The translations under genes were made by a program, and so were the position numbers. From Flammeovirgaceae bacterium UBA2371 (lineage in GTDB: Bacteria > Bacteroidota > Bacteroidia > Cytophagales > Cyclobacteriaceae): a stretch of DNA of 64,000 nucleotides. The notes below the pieces were generated by a model. It was not told the DNA's origin. It searched no databases and saw nothing but the letters and a program-made list of their open reading frames with translations. This document shows positions 45,996 through 54,800 of the stretch, one piece after another; positions within the stretch are counted from its first letter, which is position 1, and every line of letters starts with the position of its first letter. The stretch lies in NCBI GenBank assembly GCA_002345965.1, contig DDTF01000030.1, forward strand, positions 57,163 through 121,162, given 5' to 3'.

Positions 45996-46787
45996 TTGGT
46001 TGTGGACACTCCCTTACGACTTTCCGCTATTCTTATTGGAAAACAGCTAAATCTTAAAGGAATTAAGGTTTTATTTCCTCATAAGCCAATAGCAGACAAT
46101 GCCATCGAACTCTTTTTTGAGTTTGAAAAAAACAGGTACATCTGCTTTTATAGCTATGGCATTGTCACCTTTCAGGGGTTTGGTGAGGACGAGATCAAAG
46201 CCACCATCAATACGATCAAGCCTTTTACCATTCAGGAAAGACCATGGTTGCGAGATGACCATGACATTAGCATTTCGAACGATGAAGATATGCAGTTCGA
46301 ATTCGACCATATCAAAGTAAGCAGACTGGACGGCAATGTAATACGAATCGCAATGCTTAATCTGGCTCAGTCGGTCGCCCTTGATCAATATCATGAAACC
46401 ATGGATGCCCTGCTCATGCAGATCAAGGGAATTGCCAACGAATTGGAAACATCAGGAAAGTTGAAATTCAATCGCAAAAACATGATGAAGTTTTTGGGGA
46501 AAGCCTTAAACACCCAAAATGATATCGCTGAAAATATTTATGTTTTTGATGCACCTGATTTGGTTTGGGAAGACGAATACCTTGATAAGTTCCATCAAAA
46601 CCTGATGAAATACTTTGACCTGCGCGTTCGTTTTACGGAAGTAGAATATACCCTGAGGATCATCAAAGATAACCTGGCCGTATTCAGAGAAATTTCGAGT
46701 CAGCGGGAGAGCAATACGATGGAATTAATCATTATTATTTTGATTCTTTTCGAGGTATTCGACCTGATCATTTCTAAGTTTATGTAA
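45996..46787 (+). CDS. RMD1/YagE (DUF155)-family membrane protein
   Basis: 263 residues from TTG 45996; GTG 46002 is the alternative, and no ATG exists before the upstream stop. DUF155 features: an N-terminal alpha/beta region (~10-120), the conserved NIYVFDAPDLVWEDEYLD motif, a helical bundle with YFDLRVRFTEVEYTLRIIKDNL, and a single C-terminal TM helix (MELIIIILILFEVFDLIISK). This matches the RMD1/RMND1 family, known in fungi and animal mitochondria (linked to mitochondrial translation) with bacterial members of unknown role. Tail-anchored topology is predicted, with the bulk in the cytoplasm. First gene of a five-gene operon; the next gene starts 1 bp after its stop. Confidence 0.85.
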   Translation: MVVDTPLRLSAILIGKQLNLKGIKVLFPHKPIADNAIELFFEFEKNRYICFYSYGIVTFQGFGEDEIKATINTIKPFTIQERPWLRDDHDISISNDEDMQFEFDHIKVSRLDGNVIRIAMLNLAQSVALDQYHETMDALLMQIKGIANELETSGKLKFNRKNMMKFLGKALNTQNDIAENIYVFDAPDLVWEDEYLDKFHQNLMKYFDLRVRFTEVEYTLRIIKDNLAVFREISSQRESNTMELIIIILILFEVFDLIISKFM

Positions 46788-46788
46788 C

Positions 46789-47502
46789 ATGCCAAACAGA
46801 CAAGCCCTATTCCTCAATTTCGACATCAAGGCACAGCCAGATGAAGTAACATGCGGCCCTACCTGCCTGCATGCACTATATCAACATTACGAAGACAAAA
46901 TTTCCCTGAAACAGGTTATTCAGGAGGTCAAGCAGATCAAGACAGGTGGCACATTGGCCGTAATGCTTGGCGATCATGCCTTGGAACGCGGCTACAAAGC
47001 ACACATCTATACTTATAACCTGAATGTATTTGATCCAACCTGGTTTAAGTTTTCATCAGCAAAGATGGTTGAGTTGCTAAAAAAGCAAATGCGGGTTAAA
47101 AAAAACAAACGCAAACTCTTAACGGAATGTGAGGCCTACATTAAATTTTTGGAGGCCGGTGGCAAAGTGAAATATGCTGAATTAAATAAAGACCTTATAA
47201 AAAAATATCTCATCGCCTCCGTTCCTATCTTAACAGGACTGAGCGCCACCTACCTTTACGGTACTCCTCGAGAAATAGGCAAAACCAACAAATATCATAG
47301 TATTAAAGGCGAACCTGTAGGACATTTTGTGGTGATCAATGGGTTTGATGGAAAGGCTGACACGGTGTACATGGCTGATCCCATGAATCCTAATCCTTTG
47401 AAGAGTCAATATTACAATGTAAAGTTCGATCGACTCATCAATAGTATTTTATTAGGCATTGTAACTTATGATGCTAACTTGTTAATAATAGAACCGAAGT
47501 AG
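46789..47502 (+). CDS. C39-like cysteine peptidase
   Basis: 237 residues, no signal peptide. Papain-like C39-type signature: nucleophile C22 in DEVTCGPTCLHALYQHY, the His in GEPVGHFVVINGFD, and an Asp in VYMADPMNP. A charged helical insertion (~95-140, MRVKKNKRKLLTECEAYIKF) sits between them. C39 peptidases of this soluble type often cleave Gly-Gly leaders or isopeptides. In the operon it may trim or recycle the ligase product; no small leader-peptide gene is visible nearby. 1 bp after the RMD1 gene and 2 bp before the ligase. Confidence 0.85.
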   Translation: MPNRQALFLNFDIKAQPDEVTCGPTCLHALYQHYEDKISLKQVIQEVKQIKTGGTLAVMLGDHALERGYKAHIYTYNLNVFDPTWFKFSSAKMVELLKKQMRVKKNKRKLLTECEAYIKFLEAGGKVKYAELNKDLIKKYLIASVPILTGLSATYLYGTPREIGKTNKYHSIKGEPVGHFVVINGFDGKADTVYMADPMNPNPLKSQYYNVKFDRLINSILLGIVTYDANLLIIEPK

Positions 47503-47504
47503 AT

Positions 47505-48953
47505 ATGCCCAAACTTATTGTCGTAGAGAAACCAGACAATTGGAAAATTAACCTTCCGGATGTGGAAGTGATTACACCCAATGTGTACATCACATCGGAT
47601 GCTTATCAGAATGTGCGCAACATTAAAGTGCTGAATCTTTGTAAGTCCTATCAATATCAAAGCGAAGGTTACTATGTATCGCTGCTGGCGGAGGCCAGGG
47701 GACACAAAGTACTTCCGGGAGTTTCTACCATCCAGGATTTTCGCTTTCCCTCAATTATAAGATACGATTCACAGGATTTCGATGATCTTATACAAGGCAC
47801 CTTAAAAACAGTTGCAGGGGACAGGGTTGAATTCAATGTGTACTTCGGATCAACCAGCATTGAATCGTATAACAAGTTAGGAAGACAACTCTTCCAGTTG
47901 GTTCAAACGCCATTTCTCAAAGCCGTGTTTTCAAAAAAGACCAAATGGGTTTTACAAAGTTTACGCCCCATCAGCCTTGCTGAAGTGCCCGTAGAAGACA
48001 AGCCGCTTTTTATTAGTGCTCTGGAAAAATACTTTTTAAGAAAAAGAGATTACAGAACCGACAGAAAAAAGTATGACCTGGCCATTCTCATCAACCCGGA
48101 AGATGACAACCCACCTTCCAATGACCGCGCACTTAAGAAATTTTACAAGGCTGCTTTAGAGACAGGATTTAACGTTGAGTTTATCACCAAAAATGATTTT
48201 GATCAGTTGATCCAATATGATGCACTGTTCATCAGGGAAACAACAAATGTTAATCATCATTCATTTAGGTTTGCCAAAAAAGCAGCATCTCTTGGTTTGG
48301 TAGTGATCGATGACCCTGTATCCATACTAAAGTGTACCAACAAGGTTTACCTGCATGAACTGCTCACAGCGAATAAAATCTTAACACCAAAAGCAAACGT
48401 TATTACCGAAGACAATTGCGAGGCGCTACCAAGTAAAATGGGATTCCCCTTTATATTGAAACAACCTGACGGTGCATTCTCAAAAGGAGTTCATAAAATT
48501 ACTGGCCTGGAGCAATTCAAGAAAATCAGAAAAAGTATGTTTGAAAAATCTGACTTGTTGATTGCACAGGAATTTTTACCCACCCCCTTCGATTGGAGAG
48601 TAGGTATAATTGACGGACAAGTCATTTACGTTTGTAAGTACTTCATGGCTTCCGAGCACTGGCAAATTGTGAATTGGAGCGCCAAAAAAGAAGATGGGAA
48701 AGAAGGAAATTTTGAATCGTTACCTGTAGATCAGGCTCCTTCCGGCCTGTTGAAGACTGCACTAAAGGCTACCTCGCTGATCGGCCGGGGTTTATATGGG
48801 GTGGACATGAAAGAGGTCGATGGCAAATTCTATGTGATAGAAATCAATGACAACCCAAACATCGATGCGGGAGTAGAAGATAAAATGTTAAAAGAAAAGC
48901 TGTATACTACCATAATGGAAGTATTTTTAAATAGAATTAAAACTGAAAAATGA
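47505..48953 (+). CDS. RimK-like ATP-grasp ligase with RLAN N-terminal domain
   Basis: 482 residues. The N-terminal ~170 residues form the RimK-like ATP-grasp N-terminal (RLAN) domain (ITSDAYQNVRNIKVLNLCKSYQYQSEGYYVSLLAEARGHKV region). A linker domain leads to a complete ATP-grasp domain (~270-482): ATP-binding FPFILKQPDGAFSKGVHKI, hinge QEFLPTPFDWRVGIIDGQ, and Mg-binding VIEINDNPNID. ATP-grasp enzymes of the RimK group join a carboxylate to an amine through an acyl phosphate, e.g. adding Glu to a protein C-terminus. Its stop overlaps the GCS2 start by 4 bp, so ligase and GCS2 are made together. Substrate unknown. Confidence 0.92.
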   Translation: MPKLIVVEKPDNWKINLPDVEVITPNVYITSDAYQNVRNIKVLNLCKSYQYQSEGYYVSLLAEARGHKVLPGVSTIQDFRFPSIIRYDSQDFDDLIQGTLKTVAGDRVEFNVYFGSTSIESYNKLGRQLFQLVQTPFLKAVFSKKTKWVLQSLRPISLAEVPVEDKPLFISALEKYFLRKRDYRTDRKKYDLAILINPEDDNPPSNDRALKKFYKAALETGFNVEFITKNDFDQLIQYDALFIRETTNVNHHSFRFAKKAASLGLVVIDDPVSILKCTNKVYLHELLTANKILTPKANVITEDNCEALPSKMGFPFILKQPDGAFSKGVHKITGLEQFKKIRKSMFEKSDLLIAQEFLPTPFDWRVGIIDGQVIYVCKYFMASEHWQIVNWSAKKEDGKEGNFESLPVDQAPSGLLKTALKATSLIGRGLYGVDMKEVDGKFYVIEINDNPNIDAGVEDKMLKEKLYTTIMEVFLNRIKTEK

Positions 48954-50194
48954 CCCAACCTTCGCGCATCCATCTCTTTCAGGGCTATGGCATAGAACTG
49001 GAGTATATGTTAGTTGACAAGGATACCCTTGCCGTAAAACCAGTGACGGATGAACTTCTTAAGCACGAGCTGGGGGAGTATGGAAGCGATTTCGAAAACG
49101 GAATTGTAACCTGGTCTAACGAATTGGTGCTACATGTCATAGAACTAAAATCAACAGAACCTGAATCCAATTTCAATGCACTGGAAAATGGTTTTGCCGA
49201 AAATGTAAAAAGGATAAACGCCATATTGGATAAATGGAACGCCATGCTGATGCCTACCGCTGCGCATCCGTTTATGGATCCATTGAAGGAAACCAAACTC
49301 TGGCCGCACGATAATAATGAAGTGTACCAGATTTATGATAAAATCTTTAATACTCAAGGTCACGGCTGGTCCAACCTTCAAAGCACACATTTAAATCTTC
49401 CATTCTATGATGACGAAGAGTTTGCCAAGCTGCATGCTGCCGTAAGGATAGTGCTCCCAATCCTTCCAGCACTTTGTGCCTCTTCTCCAATTTTAGATGG
49501 TAAGCTCACAGGTATGGTGGACACTCGTCTCAAATATTATAAAACCAATCAGGCACGTATTCCCTCCATCACCGGCAAGGTGATTCCTGAGGCTCTTTTT
49601 TCTAAAAGAAATTATCTCAATTCCATCTACGAAAAAATCAAAGCAGACATAGCTCCGTTCGATCCTGACCATGTACTCAATCCGATATGGGTCAATTCGC
49701 GTGGTGCCATTCCACGTTTTGACAGAGGATCAATTGAAATACGCTTAATGGATATTCAGGAATGTCCATCGGCTGACATGGCCATCATCTCCCTTGTGAT
49801 CGAAACCATTAAGGCTTTTGTAAGTGAAAAATTCATTAGCCTTGATGAGCAAATGAAAATGAAAACTGACCCCATGGCCCTACTCTTTGAAAAGTGCATG
49901 GTAACAGGACAACAGACACAAGTAAATATGCCCGAGTACCTTGCGGCATTCGGCATTAAGAACGGTCCTGTATCAGCCATTGACATCTGGAAAAAAGTGA
50001 TGGACAAATTGACTAAATCAGGTAATACATCTCTTCAAAATCTAAACCGGGAGCTTTCTGTTATTTTTAATGAAGGCACCCTTTCCGATCGAATTGTGAA
50101 ATCATTGGCTGGAGACTTGTCAGAGAAAGCTATTAAAACTACATATCTCAGGTTATGCGGATGTCTTGAACAAAACAAGATGTTTATACCATAG
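48950..50194 (+). CDS. Glutamate-cysteine ligase family 2 (GCS2/YbdK-like) enzyme
   Basis: 414 residues. GCS2 fold: GYGIELEYMLVD at the start (acidic metal/Glu site), WSNELVLHVIELKS, GHGWSNLQSTHLNLPF, and RGSIEIRLMDIQECPSAD near residue 270. The family forms a gamma-glutamyl amide bond from Glu, ATP and an amine, but many members do not use cysteine. Next to an ATP-grasp ligase it may prime or extend a gamma-glutamyl or similar product rather than make glutathione; no glutathione synthetase (gshB) is present here. Confidence 0.9.
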   Translation: MTQPSRIHLFQGYGIELEYMLVDKDTLAVKPVTDELLKHELGEYGSDFENGIVTWSNELVLHVIELKSTEPESNFNALENGFAENVKRINAILDKWNAMLMPTAAHPFMDPLKETKLWPHDNNEVYQIYDKIFNTQGHGWSNLQSTHLNLPFYDDEEFAKLHAAVRIVLPILPALCASSPILDGKLTGMVDTRLKYYKTNQARIPSITGKVIPEALFSKRNYLNSIYEKIKADIAPFDPDHVLNPIWVNSRGAIPRFDRGSIEIRLMDIQECPSADMAIISLVIETIKAFVSEKFISLDEQMKMKTDPMALLFEKCMVTGQQTQVNMPEYLAAFGIKNGPVSAIDIWKKVMDKLTKSGNTSLQNLNRELSVIFNEGTLSDRIVKSLAGDLSEKAIKTTYLRLCGCLEQNKMFIP

Positions 50195-50196
50195 CG

Positions 50197-50877
50197 ATGC
50201 CTTACACTTTGCTCATTACCTGCGAGCATGCAGGGAATATTGTACCCGAAAAGTATAAGCCTCTATTTCATAAGGCACATGATGCCTTGAACTCACATGA
50301 AGGATGGGATCCTGGCGCTTGGAATGTGGCAACCCATATGGGTGAGCAATTAAATCTTCATCCCATTGGCTGCTTCACTACACGCTTATTAACAGAACCC
50401 AATCGATCACTTTATAGTAGTCAGCTTTTTTCACGATATACAAATCAATTGGCAGATGCTGAGAAAGCACAACTTATTAATGAGCTATACCTTCCCTATA
50501 GATTGAAGGTTGAACGAGAAATCGAAAAGTTGAAAAAGCCTGTATTGCACCTGTCCATTCATTCTTTCACCCCTATATTCCATGGAAAAGAACGAAGTGT
50601 AGAAATCGGTTTACTCTTTGATCCCGACAGGAAGTCAGAGCTGGCATTTTGCCAATCGTATGCACAAGCATTGACCGGTCAGTTACCCAACCTCTCTATT
50701 CAATTCAACGAGCCCTACCTTGGTATTGATGATGGGGTTACCTCTCACCTAAGGGCACTTTATCCCGATGAGCAGTACCTTGGAATAGAAATTGAAATCA
50801 GTCAAAAATTCATTTCAGATTTATTTCCCATAAAAGAAAGTTTGCTAATAGGCCTTAAGCGCGTATTATCTGAATAA
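50197..50877 (+). CDS. N-formylglutamate amidohydrolase-family protein
   Basis: 226 residues. FGase fold with LLITCEHAGNIVPEKY (Zn and base region), SHEGWDPGAWNVA, RSLY, LHLSIHSFTPI and YLGIEIEISQKF. The family is known from histidine degradation (HutG type), but no hut genes are near. Here, 2 bp after the GCS2 gene, it is better seen as an amidohydrolase that removes an acyl group from, or hydrolyses, an amide made by the two ligases. Last gene of the operon. Confidence 0.9.
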   Translation: MPYTLLITCEHAGNIVPEKYKPLFHKAHDALNSHEGWDPGAWNVATHMGEQLNLHPIGCFTTRLLTEPNRSLYSSQLFSRYTNQLADAEKAQLINELYLPYRLKVEREIEKLKKPVLHLSIHSFTPIFHGKERSVEIGLLFDPDRKSELAFCQSYAQALTGQLPNLSIQFNEPYLGIDDGVTSHLRALYPDEQYLGIEIEISQKFISDLFPIKESLLIGLKRVLSE

Positions 50878-50941
50878 ATTCATTTATCTCACTTTTATCT
50901 TATTCAGTTATTTCCGATTTTAAGAAGGCGATACACCCTCT

Positions 50942-51844
50942 ATGCAGCGACTCCGGCTATGGATAAGAAATGTATTTGGATTCTCAAGAAGTGAGACCAA
51001 TGGTTTTTTAATTCTACTTCCGACCATGGTTTTAATTCTCTTCTCCTACCCTGTTTACAAATCATTCTTTTACAATAGTCCTATTTTGGTCGATAAAGAC
51101 CAGGGGAGGATCGACAGCTTGATTGCCCAATGGAATTTTATTCCAGTAACCCCTCCAAGTGAAGAAATTACCAATACCCTATTCCCTTTTGATCCTAATT
51201 CAGCCTCACTTGCAGATTTTGACTCGTTGGGAGTGCCCCCTTATCTGTCACAAAGAATCAATAACTATAGAAACAAAGGGGGACGATTTCGCAACGCTGG
51301 CGATCTTTTGAAAATTTATGGCATGGATTCCTCTCTCTATGCAAGGCTTGCACCTTATATAATCATATACGAACAAAAAAGAACTGAAGAAAGATTTCCG
51401 AAATCCAATATGAAAGACAAGAAGGAGGTAAACTCTTTTGCGTTATTGGATTTAAACCTTGCTGATACTACCCAGTTAAAAGCCATCAGAGGCATCGGTA
51501 CGGTTCTTGCAAATCGAATAATAAAATATAGAAATGCACTAGGTGGTTTTGTAAGTGATTCACAGATGAAAGAGGTATATGGATTAGACTCCACAGTAGT
51601 GATGGCTATAAGGACCAGGTTCTTTATAGCACCCAATTTTAGGCCACTTCAGCTCGACCTTAACAAGGCCAGCACACAGGAACTGTCGGCTCACCCTTAT
51701 ATTCGTCAAAAAATCGCCAAAACCATTGTCACATATCGCTTTCAGCATGGAAGTTTCAATGAGATTGACGACCTTTTGAAAATTGATCTCATCGATTCAA
51801 GCACTTTTATTCGTATGAGACCTTATTTAAAATTAGAGCATTAA
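50942..51844 (+). CDS. Membrane-anchored protein with three helix-hairpin-helix (ComEA-like) modules
   Basis: 300 residues. One TM segment (~20-42), then three HhH modules at about 85-140 (FDPNSASLADFDSLGVPPYL), 172-230 (LDLNLADTTQLKAIRGIGTVLANRI) and 238-298 (LDLNKASTQELSAHPYIRQKIA). HhH units bind DNA backbones without sequence preference; ComEA uses one to bind transforming DNA at the cell surface. The N-terminal anchor suggests DNA binding at the membrane, probably for uptake. It abuts the large helicase gene with no spacer. Confidence 0.88.
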   Translation: MQRLRLWIRNVFGFSRSETNGFLILLPTMVLILFSYPVYKSFFYNSPILVDKDQGRIDSLIAQWNFIPVTPPSEEITNTLFPFDPNSASLADFDSLGVPPYLSQRINNYRNKGGRFRNAGDLLKIYGMDSSLYARLAPYIIIYEQKRTEERFPKSNMKDKKEVNSFALLDLNLADTTQLKAIRGIGTVLANRIIKYRNALGGFVSDSQMKEVYGLDSTVVMAIRTRFFIAPNFRPLQLDLNKASTQELSAHPYIRQKIAKTIVTYRFQHGSFNEIDDLLKIDLIDSSTFIRMRPYLKLEH

Positions 51845-54800
51845 ATGCCACGCAAAGAGCAACACATACTCAATTCCTACTTACGGAGGCTTACCAACCT
51901 CTCCGGAAACAGTCGCTCCATCTATTTGCCACGGGCTAATTCTGAACAATTCATTGATTTGCATCAACTGAGTCAGCTTAATGGAGAAAAGTCATTCTCT
52001 ATCATAGAGGCTTTAATTGCAGGAAAAAGTAAAATTCTTTGCCCCATTATTGATACAAGGATGGAGGCTAGCAACGAAGCAAGCAAAAGAATAAAGAGAC
52101 TTCAGCGGCTGGATCATTTACTTTTTGAAGAACGTGGCTCCAAGGATCTTCATATCGGTTGGCCTTTTGCTAGAGGCAAGTTCATGGACGGAACAAGAGT
52201 TCGCGCCCCACTTCTTTATATTCCAGTAGAAATTAAGTTAGAGGATAACAATTGGAACATCCAACAAAGAGAAGATGCAGATATTACTTTCAATAAGTCC
52301 TTTTTGCTGGCCTATTCATTTTATAACAAAATTCAAATAGAAGATTTTTTACTGGAAGAAACTTTTGAGGAATCTGATCATGACAGTACTGTCTTTAGAA
52401 CTTCACTCTATCAATTACTTCAAAAGAGTTCAATCGATATTCACTTTAATCCCGACAACTACAGAGATGAATTAGACTACTTTCTCAACTTCACACAGCC
52501 GGAATTTGATGAGTTGCACAAAAACGGAGAACTCAAATTATTCCCCGAAGCCGTTCTGGGTATTTTTCCACAGGCAGGATCTTACCTGGTACCTGATTAC
52601 ATTGAGTTGATTGAAGAGCATAAGGTTGGCAGTATGGAAGAGTTCTTTATGAGCAAAAATCAAACAGAACAACAATCCCTGCTTTTCTCCAACTTCATAC
52701 CTTTAGTGAAGGAAGAAAAATTATTTACGGGATTTCCGCTGGACGCATGGCAGGAAAATATTTTAAAAGCCTCCAAGATTGGTTACTCTATTGTTGTACA
52801 GGGTCCCCCTGGCACTGGCAAATCGCAATTGATCTGCAACCTGATTTCGGACGCGATAGCAACCGGAAAAAAAGTATTGGTAGTATGCCAAAAAAGGGCA
52901 GCGCTCGATGTGGTTTACTCTCGACTAAAGGAACTACAACTTTCTGATTTTTTAGCGCTGGTTCACGACTTCAAAAACGATAGAAAAGAAATTTACGCTA
53001 AAGCAGCTCGTCAAATAGATAGGGTAGATGAATACAAAGCTAAAAACAGTAGTTTAGATGCCATTCAACTGAATCGTAAATTTTTACAAGCTTGCCATCG
53101 TATCGACCAGCTAACTGAAGAACTGGATGAGTTTAAGAAAGCACTATTTAATGATACAGAAAGCGGGGTAAGCATCAAAGAACTCTATTTAAGATCCAAC
53201 CCATCAGAGCCCACCATAAATTTAAAACAGGAATATCAGAATTTTCCGATTGACACCATTACCCCATTCTACAATCGGCTAAAAGCATACGCACATTACG
53301 CACAAACTTTTAGCAAGGATGACTATTTGTGGCGAGATCGGAAACCGTTTGTTGGATTAGGCATTACAGACCTGAAAGAAATTGAAAATATACTGGTTGA
53401 AGTACCGGTGGTCATTAGCAATCTATGCAATCAACTTGAAAAGGAGGTGGGCGCCAAATTGGATTGGGAGCAGTGCGAAGAACTGCTGGAGCGTGAAGAA
53501 GAAGTAAAGGAGATGATGCAATATCTGGATACTGAAAAAACATTCTTCTATTTCCAGCAAATGAGTGAGAAAACAGATGAAGAAACCAGCAGTTTATGGT
53601 TGGCTAATATAGAGCGCCTGGTTGTATCTTGTTTTGAAGAAGAGGGACCCGAAGCATCCCTGGCTACGTCTCAATTGGGTACGCTTCAACAAGCGCTCCA
53701 TCGCAGGATGAAATCGCGCAGAAGTCTAATCGGATTGATTCGCTGGGAACTCTTTTCGCAGGATAAGTTTTTAATTAAACGTGCCCTTGTTGGTAATGCA
53801 TTAGAAAATAATAGAGCTGGATTTAAAAAACTGGAAGCTAAACTTGATAGAAGGCTCAACCTTGAACACAACTTGTCAAAACTTAAAACCAAAGAATGGC
53901 TGAAGGAAGTGCCCGAAAAAATAAATGAAAAGGAAATACAAAAATGGTTTAACAATCAAAAGAATGCGATCCAGGCAAAGTTAATCTTCAAATCTATACG
54001 TGGGATTAGCAACTTTATTGATCTTTCAACTTTGACGCACACTGAAATGGAGTTAAGAATGAAACGCCTATTTCAGATTCTTTCAGAGGTTCCCATTATT
54101 AAAATCAAATGGAATGCCTATCTAAGCACTAATCAAATAAAATTGCTAACCAAGCAACCCAAACGAGGCGAAACACTACGTGAAGTGCTGCTGAATGACT
54201 TTGATGCACTTTGTGAATTTGACAACATTAAAGAGGCGCTTACCCCTGATGAAAAAAACTGCATCTCAAAGTTACATGATGCACATGAAGATTGGCAGCC
54301 TGAAAAGATTCAAAGAACTTTTATAAACAGCTTGTGCCTTGCCTGGATCGACCATTTGGAAACTAAATTCCCTGTGTTGAGAATTGTTTCATCTGGTAAA
54401 CTGCAATTAATTGAATCTGAGTTGCAGGATATTCTTGGAGAAAAGCAAAAAATAAGCAATGAAATAATTTTATTGCGCGCCCGTGAACGGGTAGCCGATG
54501 ACTTGGAATTCAACAGGCTAAATAACAGGGTAACCTATCGCGACCTTCATCATCAACTCACCAAAAAGAAAAGAATTTGGCCAATTCGTAAATTACTGGC
54601 TGAATTTGAAAGTGAAATTTTCAGGCTATTGCCCTGCTGGCTTGCTTCACCAGAATCAGTCTCCGCCATTTTTCCGTTAAGAGAAATGTTTGATCTTGTT
54701 ATTTTTGATGAAGCCTCACAGTGCTTTACAGAAAGAGGAATACCCGCTATGTATCGCGGAAAACAAGTCATTGTCGCTGGAGATGATAAGCAACTCAAAC

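Noticed and set aside
50197..50877. Assigning HutG (histidine degradation)
   Set aside because: No hutH, hutU or hutI nearby and tight coupling to GCS2 and ATP-grasp genes points elsewhere.
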